From positions 1 through 5,043 of the forward strand of contig CAAFLY010000120.1 in assembly GCA_900763885.1 (NCBI GenBank): a stretch of 5,043 nt of DNA, written 5' to 3'. The translations under genes and the position numbers were made by a program. Source of the DNA: Clostridia bacterium (GTDB lineage: Bacteria; Bacillota; Clostridia; Oscillospirales; CAG-272). Positions 1 through 5,037 of the stretch are shown in pieces (within the stretch, counting starts at the first letter, position 1; each line of letters begins with the position of its first letter). The notes under the pieces were generated by a model. It was not told where the DNA came from. It did no database searches and saw only the letters and a program-made list of their open reading frames with translations.

Positions 1-61
1 GGACAAGTCCCGCATTTTTCGCAGATATTGCGCACCAATCTGGGCATTTGTCCGGTTTTTT
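1..61 (+). terminator. Possible intrinsic terminator of an upstream gene
   Basis: GGACAA at 1-6 can pair with TTGTCC at 48-53, enclosing a small hairpin (CGCA 20-23 with TGCG 29-32). A run of six T follows at 56-61. This is the order expected of an intrinsic terminator for a gene left of the window, but the outer stem is short and closes a long interior, so it is weak. The first ten bases (GGAC-AA-GTCC) also form a small hairpin of their own, which would compete. Confidence 0.3.
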
Positions 62-103
62 AAAAATCGGCGCCGCATACCAAAACGTTTCAATCCCCAT
101 CTT

Positions 104-148
104 ATGAATATTTCATGAATATTCGCGCCACACCTCGTAAATATTCGC
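104..148. promoter_or_regulatory. AT-rich block of phased AATATT palindromes
   Basis: AATATT occurs at 107-112, 118-123 and 140-145, spaced 11 and 22 bp, so on the same face of the helix. Two 11-mers sharing ATGAATATT lie side by side (104-114 and 115-125), and AATATTCGC recurs at 118-126 and 140-148. TGAA-TAT-TTCA (105-115), TTCATGAA (112-119) and GAATATTC (117-124) are overlapping palindromes. The block lies 80-125 bp upstream of a strong promoter. It could be an operator for a dimeric regulator or phased curved DNA; which one cannot be told from sequence. Confidence 0.35.
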
Positions 149-192
149 ACTTCCGCTATTCACAAACTTGCCGCCTCATGCAAATTTACCAT

Positions 193-203
193 TTTGTCAC
201 AAA
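193..203. promoter_or_regulatory. Small palindrome upstream of the -35 box
   Basis: TTTGT-C-ACAAA is a perfect 5+5 inverted repeat ending 26 bp before the -35 hexamer of the promoter at 230-258. Its position would suit an activator or repressor half-site pair, but short AT-rich palindromes are common by chance in such DNA. Confidence 0.22.
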
Positions 204-229
204 TCAAAGCAAAAAAATTTCTGTGGCTA

Positions 230-258
230 TTGACAATAACCATGGCATGGTGTATAAT
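230..258 (+). promoter_or_regulatory. Consensus sigma-70/sigma-A promoter for the MinD-like gene
   Basis: A perfect -35 (TTGACA, 230-235) and a perfect -10 (TATAAT, 253-258) are separated by exactly 17 bp. Transcription should begin near 265, giving a leader of about 58 nt before the ATG at 323. The surrounding DNA is AT-rich, against a GC-rich background. A promoter this close to consensus usually implies strong or tightly repressed expression; the palindromes upstream are candidate control sites. Confidence 0.87.
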
Positions 259-273
259 TTATACGAGAAAAAT

Positions 274-303
274 CCGGCGGGGCGTTCTTTGCCCCCGGGA
301 GGA
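274..303 (+). promoter_or_regulatory. Leader hairpin and purine-rich site before the MinD-like gene
   Basis: GGGGC (279-283) pairs with GCCCC (291-295) around a 7-nt loop, and flanking bases can extend the stem with bulges. The 3' arm runs into GGGAGGA (297-303), the best Shine-Dalgarno-like sequence in the leader, but that lies 19 nt from the ATG. A weaker AGGGA (315-319) is only 3 nt from the ATG. Ribosome binding is therefore not in a standard arrangement, and the hairpin could influence translation. Confidence 0.35.
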
Positions 304-322
304 CAGGCAGGCTTAGGGAATC

Positions 323-1078
323 ATGGTACTTCTGATCGCTTCCGCAAAGGGCGGCGTCGGCAAATCCACCACCGCGCTTGGCATGGCGTTGTCCCTCTCC
401 CGCGATCGGCGTGTCCTCCTTTTGGACGCGGATGTGTCCTCGCGCAGTCTCGACGTGTTCTGCGGCGTCTCCCCGACGTTTCATCTGGGCGATGTGCTCG
501 CTGGGCGGTGCGATATGGAGCGGGCGGTCTGTGTGCCGTTTCCCGCGCTCTATCCGAACCTCTCGTTCTGCCCCGCGCCGTTTTACAGCGAAGAGGCGGA
601 GCTTCCGGACGGATTTGCCCATGCGATCCCGCGGGTGATCGACGCGGTATCCGGCGCGTACGACGCGGTGGTGATCGACACGGGCAGCGGCTTTGCCATA
701 CCAATCGCACTCGCGTCCCACTGTGACGTCGCGTTTGTGTGCAGCGAACAAAGTCCGGCGTCGATCCGGGCGGCTGCATATTCGGCGGAAATGCTGGCGA
801 CAATCCCCACAGTGCGGCTGCTCATCTGCGATTTTGATCTGCGCGGTGCCCGTCGCGGGGAAAGAGCGGGTATGCTCGAGATGATCGACGCGTGCCATCT
901 GCGCTGTGTGGGGGTGATCCCGCACGATCCGCGCCTGATGCGTTATCAGGAAAAGGGCGAGATCCCGCACCGGCTCACTCCGGCGATGCAGGCATACCGC
1001 AACGTCGCGCTCCGGCTCACGGGCTGCAGCGTCCCTTTATTCACCGGCATCCGACTCAACCGCCGCCATGCCTTATGA
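323..1078 (+). CDS. MinD/ParA-family P-loop ATPase (orphan)
   Basis: A 251-residue ATPase of the SIMIBI class, MinD/FlhG/ParA type. The deviant Walker A motif KGGVGKST (residues 9-16) has the signature Lys9 and the P-loop Lys14. The switch-I segment around LLDADVSSRSLDVFCG (33-48) and the Walker B region VVIDTGSG (116-123, Asp119) match MinD. The C-terminal part, around AYRNVALRLTG, also resembles the end of MinD. Family members dimerise on ATP and position division sites, flagella, plasmids or other cargo. The start is fixed because an in-frame TAG lies two codons upstream of the ATG. No MinC, MinE, ParB or flagellar gene is in view. The extreme C-terminus is a short basic tail with no clear MinD-type amphipathic membrane helix. 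The family assignment is firm; the partner and cargo are unknown. Confidence 0.93.
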   Translation: MVLLIASAKGGVGKSTTALGMALSLSRDRRVLLLDADVSSRSLDVFCGVSPTFHLGDVLAGRCDMERAVCVPFPALYPNLSFCPAPFYSEEAELPDGFAHAIPRVIDAVSGAYDAVVIDTGSGFAIPIALASHCDVAFVCSEQSPASIRAAAYSAEMLATIPTVRLLICDFDLRGARRGERAGMLEMIDACHLRCVGVIPHDPRLMRYQEKGEIPHRLTPAMQAYRNVALRLTGCSVPLFTGIRLNRRHAL

Positions 1079-1092
1079 CGGTGCGATAGCGA

Positions 1093-1124
1093 GGGGATAC
1101 GGGAGAACGGGGGAAAAACAGGGG
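1093..1124 (+). other. G-quadruplex motif in the spacer after the MinD-like gene
   Basis: Four G-tracts lie in order: GGGG (1093-1096), GGG (1101-1103), GGGGG (1109-1113) and GGGG (1121-1124), with loops of 4, 5 and 7 nt. This meets the usual G3+N1-7 rule. The motif starts 14 nt after the stop codon on the coding strand, so it would be present in the 3' end of the mRNA. A role in slowing polymerase or protecting the 3' end is only inference. Confidence 0.5.
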
Positions 1125-1136
1125 AAACGGCCGCTT

Positions 1137-1166
1137 GGGAGAACGAATTTGTTCGCTCCGGCTCCC
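1137..1166 (+). other. Inverted repeat in the spacer, possible 3' stem
   Basis: GGGAG (1137-1141) can pair with CTCCC (1162-1166), and inside it CGAA (1144-1147) with TTCG (1152-1155), or alternatively GAAC with GTTC. No T-run follows, so it is not a standard intrinsic terminator. With the G-quadruplex motif it is all that stands out in the first half of the 1079-1346 spacer. Confidence 0.28.
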
Positions 1167-1250
1167 GCCAGCCTTAATGAAACGGGATTTGGCCGCACCG
1201 GTTCGGTTGAGAGAGCGGACTGGCTGCGCGGACGATTTTCCCGGCTACAT

Positions 1251-1280
1251 TTGGTTACCCATATAGCAATTTTTTACTAT
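1251..1280 (+). promoter_or_regulatory. Probable promoter of the MGS-like gene
   Basis: A fair -10 box (TACTAT, 1275-1280) lies 18 bp downstream of a weak -35 match (TTGGTT, 1251-1256) in a locally AT-rich stretch. Transcription would start near 1287, leaving a leader of about 60 nt. TATAG (1262-1266) and CTATA (1277-1281) form an inverted repeat overlapping the -10, a possible operator. It is the best promoter candidate in the spacer but far from consensus at -35. Confidence 0.4.
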
Positions 1281-1346
1281 AGAGTGCATCTGTGTGTCTG
1301 GCAATCCGGGCGCATGGGAAGTATTACGAAAGGAAACGGTTTCAAA

Positions 1347-1784
1347 ATGGATATTGCATTGATTGCCGACGACACGAAGAAAGAACTGATGACCCAATTC
1401 TGCATTGCGTACTGCGGAATACTATCGAAGCACAATATCTGCGCCACCAACATCACCGGCAAGTATGTACAAGAAGCTACAGGACTGGAAATTGAAAAGC
1501 TCCTGCCTGGTTCTCACGGAGGAACACAGCAGATCACGTCCCGTATCTCCTACAACGAGATCGACGTTTTGTTATACTTCCGCAGCACAACGCCGCACGA
1601 GGAGCCGGACGAGACAGAGTACAATCTGCTCCGGATGTGCGACGTACACAACGTGCCGATGGCGACCAATATTGCTACGGCTGAGGTTCTGATCTGCGCC
1701 CTTGACCACGGTGACCTGGACTGGCGCGAGATCGTCAACCCGAAATCCGACTACAACCGCCGCCGCAGAGGACTGTCCTACTAA
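1347..1784 (+). CDS. mgsA: Methylglyoxal synthase-like protein with altered active site
   Basis: A 145-residue cytosolic single-domain MGS protein. Methylglyoxal synthase turns dihydroxyacetone phosphate into methylglyoxal and phosphate. The ATG at 1347 has AAAGGA (1329-1334) 12 nt upstream; upstream in-frame codons lack family similarity. Compared with E. coli MgsA from memory, the fold motifs are kept: IALIADDTKK at the N-terminus (Asp9 and Lys12 match Asp20 and Lys23), PHEEPD (His84 and Asp88 match His98 and Asp101) and the PMATNIATAE strand. However, the GGDQQ motif reads GGTQQ, so catalytic base Asp71 is Thr60. Asp91 appears to be Ser80, Thr47 is Ile36, and Ser65 is Pro54 in the phosphate site. 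The fold assignment is strong; normal synthase activity is doubtful. It may be a diverged clostridial paralogue with a binding or regulatory role. Confidence 0.88.
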   Translation: MDIALIADDTKKELMTQFCIAYCGILSKHNICATNITGKYVQEATGLEIEKLLPGSHGGTQQITSRISYNEIDVLLYFRSTTPHEEPDETEYNLLRMCDVHNVPMATNIATAEVLICALDHGDLDWREIVNPKSDYNRRRRGLSY

Positions 1785-1810
1785 GGATACGCTGCATCCA
1801 TCGTTTTTTT
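1785..1810 (+). terminator. Weak terminator after the MGS-like gene
   Basis: Directly after the stop codon, GGAT (1785-1788) pairs with ATCC (1796-1799), with one further C-G pair inside. A run of seven T begins at 1804. The stem is short and the T-run starts 4 nt after it, so termination here would be partial at best. The stronger terminator at 1914-1956 may do the main work. Confidence 0.3.
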
Positions 1811-1894
1811 GCGCAGGAAGGCTTCCCTCTCTGTTTCTGTATGTATGGATTTCTTCGCGCAAACAGTCGAAAACCAGCGCTTCCCCAACGCGAC
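1811..1894 (+). other. Candidate structured RNA between the MGS-like gene and ymdB
   Basis: GCGC-AG-GAAG (1811-1820) pairs with CTTCGCGC (1853-1860) as an 8-bp stem with a 2-nt bulge. GTCG (1866-1869) pairs with CGAC (1891-1894). Together with the terminator hairpin at 1914-1956 this makes three consecutive stems in about 145 nt, the layout of a small RNA or a leader attenuator. No known riboswitch core was recognised. The ymdB reading frame stays open through here, but no ribosome site or protein similarity supports coding. Confidence 0.3.
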
Positions 1895-1913
1895 AAACAG
1901 GTGGGAAAGAGAC

Positions 1914-1956
1914 ACGGCTTCATGCGGACGCAAGCGTTCCTGGAGCCGTCTTTTTT
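1914..1956 (+). terminator. Rho-independent terminator upstream of ymdB
   Basis: ACGGCTTC (1914-1921) pairs with GGAGCCGT (1942-1949) through 8 bp including one G-T wobble. An inner stem GGACG (1926-1930) with CGTTC (1935-1939) closes a CAAG loop. Six T follow at 1951-1956. It would end transcription from the MGS-like gene, or act as an attenuator for ymdB 67 bp further on. No good promoter was found between it and the ymdB start, which favours read-through or regulated termination. Confidence 0.75.
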
Positions 1957-2022
1957 ATGGCGGTCCCCCTTGGCGTGCCGGATCGGACGCGCTTTGCATT
2001 TTACAAATATTCGGAGAAACCT

Positions 2023-2805
2023 ATGATAAAGCTGCTAACGCTCGGCGATGTGGTCGGGAAAGCGGGAACGGAGCTGCTGTGCGGCGGCGGACTGCGGGAA
2101 CTGCGTGCGCGGTACACGCCGGATCTGGTGATCGTCAACGGAGAGAACGCCGCGGAGGGAAACGGACTGTCGCGGGAGGTCGCGGTGCAGCTGTACGACG
2201 CGGGGGCGGATGTGCTCACGGGCGGCAACCACACCCTCCGACGGCGCGATCTCTATTCCCTTCTGGACGACGGCACCTACGCGATCCGGCCCGCGAACTA
2301 TCCCTCCACGGCGCCGGGCCTTGGATATGTGACCGTTACGGCGCGCGGATATCGGGTGCTTGTGGCGAATGTGGCGGGGTGCGTCTTTATGGAGCCGCTC
2401 ACCTCCCCGTTTGAGACCATGGACCGGATCCTCGCCAGAGAGTCGGGCCGCTACGACATCGCGGTATGCGACATCCACGCCGAGGCGACCAGTGAAAAAA
2501 TGGCGTTCGCGCGCTGCTTTGATGGCAGATTGGCGGCGGTCTGGGGCACGCACACGCACGTAGCGACCGCGGACGAGACGATCCTCCCCGGCGGCACCGG
2601 ATACATCACGGATCTGGGCATGTGCGGCTCGCACGCGGGCATTCTCGGCGTTTCCACAGACGCGATTCTGCACAAATATCTCGTAAAGACCCCGGTGCAG
2701 TTTCTCCCGGCGCAGGGTGAGGAGCAGCTCCACGGCGCGCTGTTCACCATCGACGAGAAAACGGGCCGGTGCGCGTCGGTCGAGAGGATTGCCCGGAACG
2801 CGTGA
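2023..2805 (+). CDS. ymdB: YmdB-family metallophosphoesterase (TIGR00282)
   Basis: A 260-residue cytosolic protein close to Bacillus subtilis YmdB (264 residues) over its whole length. YmdB is a dinuclear metal phosphodiesterase that acts on 2',3'-cyclic nucleotides and influences biofilm and motility gene expression. All metal ligands are visible: Asp9 (GDVVG), Glu41 and Asn42 (NGENAA), Asn69 and His70 (GGNHT), His152 (DIHAEATSEK), His177 and His179 (GTHTHV). The RPANYP and TDLGMCG segments are also family-typical. The start has GGAG (2013-2016) 6 nt upstream; similarity begins exactly at this Met, so longer in-frame starts overlapping the previous gene were rejected. In many Firmicutes ymdB follows rny (RNase Y); here it stands apart, after a terminator and 131 bp before the GH127 gene. 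Substrate in this organism is inferred. Confidence 0.94.
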   Translation: MIKLLTLGDVVGKAGTELLCGGGLRELRARYTPDLVIVNGENAAEGNGLSREVAVQLYDAGADVLTGGNHTLRRRDLYSLLDDGTYAIRPANYPSTAPGLGYVTVTARGYRVLVANVAGCVFMEPLTSPFETMDRILARESGRYDIAVCDIHAEATSEKMAFARCFDGRLAAVWGTHTHVATADETILPGGTGYITDLGMCGSHAGILGVSTDAILHKYLVKTPVQFLPAQGEEQLHGALFTIDEKTGRCASVERIARNA

Positions 2806-2936
2806 TCCCGCAGCGCCCTCCCTCCGCGCGGACAGGCGCATTGCACGCGAGAGGATAGAGCGGCGCGGCGTCAGAACAAAATTTTCCCGGCGATACACCG
2901 GGTTTGATCCATCCAAAAATTCGGAGGTATACAACA
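2806..2936 (+). promoter_or_regulatory. ymdB-GH127 spacer with leader hairpin
   Basis: No convincing -35/-10 pair was found in this 131-bp spacer. CCCGG (2886-2890) pairs with CCGGG (2898-2902) around a 7-nt loop, followed by only three T, too few for a good terminator. An excellent Shine-Dalgarno site GGAGGT lies at 2923-2928. The GH127 gene may be co-transcribed with ymdB or use a promoter that does not resemble the housekeeping type. Confidence 0.3.
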
Positions 2937-4778
2937 ATGAAGATTTCCATGCAGAATATGCGCGGCACAGCGGCAAATTGCGATCGGTATTTTGAGCTGC
3001 CGGCGGGTTCGTTTTCCTTTGACGATCGTCTGGCCGGGGAGCTTGCCCGTCTGACGGATATGCAGCTGATGGACACGAAGGTATGGCGCCTCTTTGTCGA
3101 GCTGTTCCGCCATCCCGGTGTGGACGACGCGGATTCCGGCTGGCGGTGCGAATACTGGGGCAAAATGATGCGCGGCGCGTGCTTCACGTATCGGGTGACG
3201 GGGGATGAGGCCCTGTACGCGGTGCTGGAGGAGACGGTGCGCGATATGCTTGGCGCGGAGGACAGCCTTGGCCGCTTCTCCACCTATTCCGTGGGCGCGG
3301 AGTTCCATGGCTGGGACATCTGGGGCAGAAAATACATCCTGCTCGGCATGGAATATTTCGCCGAAATCTGCCGCGACCCCGCCCTTGTGGAGCGGATCGT
3401 CACGGCGATGGCGCACCATGTCGATTACATGATCGGCAAATTCGGGCGTGAGGAGGATGGAAAGATCAACATTGCCAAGGCGACGACGCACTGGGACGGG
3501 CTCAACTCCTGCTCCATCCTTGAGCCGGTCATGTTCCTCTACAACATCACCGGAGAGGAGCGGTTCCTCACGTTCGCGGAGTACATCCTCTCCTTCGGCG
3601 GCACGGCAAGCGTGAATCTCTTCGATCTGGCGTACGAGGACCGGATGCCCGTTTCGTCCTACCATGTGACCAAGGCGTATGAGATGATCTCCTGCTTCGA
3701 GGGACTGGCGGAATACAACAAGGTCAAGCCGACGGTCCGTCACACCCTCGCGCTCATCCGGTTTGCCGACCGTGTGCTCGCGGAGGAGCATACCGTCATC
3801 GGCTGTCTCGGCTGCAATTTTGAATCCTTCGACTACGCGGCGCGCGAGCAGTACAACGAGGCGCATCACGGGATCATGCAGGAGACGTGCGTGACCGTGA
3901 CGTGGATGAAGTTCCTGTGGCAGCTCTTCCGTCTGACCGGGGAGGCAAAGTACATGGATGCCTTTGAAACGGCCGCCTACAACGCCATGTCCGCGTCGCT
4001 CAAGACGGAGCTGGATCCGTCGGACAACGGCGGGGTGCTTCTCCCGATCCACAGCTACAACCCGCTGCGCTGGGAGGAGCGGTACAAGCAGGTCGGCGGC
4101 AAAAAGGACATCACGCCGGAATCCTTCTATGGCTGCTGCGTGTGCATTTCGTCCGCGGGCTTTGCGCTGGAGGGACTGTGCGCGGCGTGTGTGGACTGGC
4201 ACGACAACATCGCCGTCAATCTCTACCGAAACGGCACGGTCCGGACCCCGGCGATCGATCTCGCGATGGAGACGTGCTATCCGGAGGAGGATACGGTGCG
4301 TGTGCAAATCGGCGCGGTGCGGAAACAGGTTGCGCTGTCCCTGCGGATCCCGGCATGGTCGAAGATCACGCTTTGCCACGTAAAGGGCGCGGACGGCACG
4401 GTGGAGAAGCACAAGGCGGTCTCCGGCACCTACCTGCGTATCGAGCGCACCTGGCAGGAGGGCGACGAGATCACGCTGACCTTTGACATGAATCCGCGCG
4501 TCATCACCCCGCAGGACTACGACGCCGAATCGACGGTAACGGATCGCTACGCCATCGCGAGAGGGCCGGTGGTATTCGCCATCGACGGCACGGGCGACAC
4601 GGAGCCGGTCGTGATCCCGACGGGAGATCTGGCGTTCCCGGTATCCACGGAGGAAGCGGCGATCCCATGTGTGCAGGCGCTCTGCCTCCCGACCGCAGGC
4701 GGCAATGCCGTTCTCACAGACTACGCCTCTGCCGGGCAGCTCGACGGGCACAGGGTATCGTGCTGGATTAAAAAATAA
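2937..4778 (+). CDS. GH127-type (DUF1680) putative beta-L-arabinofuranosidase
   Basis: A 613-residue glycoside hydrolase of the GH127/DUF1680 type, which has an alpha/alpha-barrel followed by beta-sandwich domains. The founding enzyme HypBA1 (about 660 residues) removes beta-L-arabinofuranose from plant glycoprotein oligosaccharides using a zinc-bound cysteine nucleophile. Its zinc ligands appear conserved: Glu316 and Cys318 in QETC, and Cys400-Cys401 in YGCCVC, matching Glu338, Cys340, Cys417 and Cys418. Glu296 (FESF) is the likely counterpart of acid/base Glu322. HWDGLNSCSILEP (185-197) and AYEMISCFEGL (247-257) are further barrel motifs. The start at 2937 is chosen for GGAGGT 8 nt upstream; an in-frame ATG 11 codons earlier lacks a site. 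There is no signal peptide or membrane segment, so it should act in the cytoplasm on imported oligosaccharides. No transporter or regulator adjoins it. The exact substrate is uncertain; the sequence is divergent from HypBA1. Confidence 0.88.
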   Translation: MKISMQNMRGTAANCDRYFELPAGSFSFDDRLAGELARLTDMQLMDTKVWRLFVELFRHPGVDDADSGWRCEYWGKMMRGACFTYRVTGDEALYAVLEETVRDMLGAEDSLGRFSTYSVGAEFHGWDIWGRKYILLGMEYFAEICRDPALVERIVTAMAHHVDYMIGKFGREEDGKINIAKATTHWDGLNSCSILEPVMFLYNITGEERFLTFAEYILSFGGTASVNLFDLAYEDRMPVSSYHVTKAYEMISCFEGLAEYNKVKPTVRHTLALIRFADRVLAEEHTVIGCLGCNFESFDYAAREQYNEAHHGIMQETCVTVTWMKFLWQLFRLTGEAKYMDAFETAAYNAMSASLKTELDPSDNGGVLLPIHSYNPLRWEERYKQVGGKKDITPESFYGCCVCISSAGFALEGLCAACVDWHDNIAVNLYRNGTVRTPAIDLAMETCYPEEDTVRVQIGAVRKQVALSLRIPAWSKITLCHVKGADGTVEKHKAVSGTYLRIERTWQEGDEITLTFDMNPRVITPQDYDAESTVTDRYAIARGPVVFAIDGTGDTEPVVIPTGDLAFPVSTEEAAIPCVQALCLPTAGGNAVLTDYASAGQLDGHRVSCWIKK

Positions 4779-4783
4779 TCTGC

Positions 4784-4946
4784 ACTCGCTTCGCGGGTCA
4801 GCTCCCGGGACTTTTGTCCCGGCACCCCATTTTGACTTGCAGTCGGCTGTATTCCCGCGCGGCAGGTACGAAGTACCGATCCGCGCGGCGGCAGCGTACT
4901 TGCGGTACGGCTTGTTATCGGGACTTGTCCCGATTGCCCTCGGGCA
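4784..4946. repeat. Cluster of seven consecutive hairpins
   Basis: Right after the GH127 stop come: ACTCGC/GCGGGT (4784-4798, loop TTC); CCGGGAC/GTCCCGG (4805-4822, loop TTTT); GACT/AGTC (4834-4844); a two-part stem of CCGCGCGG/CCGCGCGG outside (4855-4862 with 4881-4888) and GGTAC/GTACC inside (4865-4877, loop GAA); CGTAC/GTACG (4895-4909); ATCGGGAC/GTCCCGAT (4917-4934); and TGCCC/GGGCA (4935-4946). All arms are perfect apart from one wobble. The second stem could terminate the GH127 transcript but lacks a T-run. The layout suggests a dispersed intergenic palindromic element or a structured RNA; the identity is unknown. Confidence 0.65.
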
Positions 4947-4964
4947 TTACCTGCTTTCCACTGG

Positions 4965-5015
4965 CGTTTGGCTTTGGTTGCTTGTTTTTTATAAGGTAAC
5001 GACGTTTGGCTTTGG
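4965..5015. repeat. Direct repeat with 38-bp period
   Basis: CGTTTGGCTTTGG occurs at 4965-4977 and again at 5003-5015, each followed within a few bases by a run of six T (4985-4990 and 5019-5024). The two copies therefore share a longer imperfect unit. This looks like tandem duplication inside the same intergenic element as the hairpin cluster. Confidence 0.55.
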
Positions 5016-5024
5016 GTGTTTTTT

Positions 5025-5037
5025 CTGGTTTCACCAG
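5025..5037. other. Hairpin at the window end
   Basis: CTGGT (5025-5029) and ACCAG (5033-5037) form a perfect 5-bp stem with a TTC loop, directly after a T-run and before a G-run. It continues the hairpin-rich character of this region; what follows is outside the window. Confidence 0.35.

Noticed and set aside
227..970. Minus-strand open frames opposite the MinD-like gene
   Set aside because: Low-complexity Arg/His-rich translations with no motif, opposite a well-supported ATPase.
1141..1155. LexA/SOS box (GAAC...GTTC) in the spacer
   Set aside because: The half-sites GAAC and GTTC are separated by six bases, not the four of the Gram-positive SOS box.
1860..1950. Cobalamin, c-di-GMP or T-box riboswitch in the ymdB upstream region
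   Set aside because: Short purine-rich stretches looked suggestive, but none of the conserved core motifs of these classes could be placed in order.
1702..2022. N-terminal extension of ymdB overlapping the MGS-like gene
   Set aside because: The frame is open but crosses a strong terminator, shows no similarity to YmdB, and the Met at 2023 has a good ribosome site and matches the family N-terminus.
2035..2976. A 313-codon open frame on the minus strand opposite ymdB
   Set aside because: Same composition effect; the sense strand is an unmistakable YmdB with all metal ligands.
2871..4751. A 626-codon open frame on the minus strand opposite the whole GH127 gene
   Set aside because: It is a by-product of strong G/C bias at codon third positions, which removes stops from the antisense frame. 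Its product is rich in Arg and His, resembles no known family, and the plus strand has clear GH127 motifs and a ribosome site.
4784..4946. CRISPR array or tRNA cluster as an explanation for the hairpins
   Set aside because: The stems differ from each other and are not regularly spaced direct repeats, and no cloverleaf or CCA end can be drawn.
4814..4999. A 61-codon open frame in the final intergenic region
   Set aside because: It runs through the hairpin cluster, has no ribosome site, and its composition reflects the palindromes rather than a protein.
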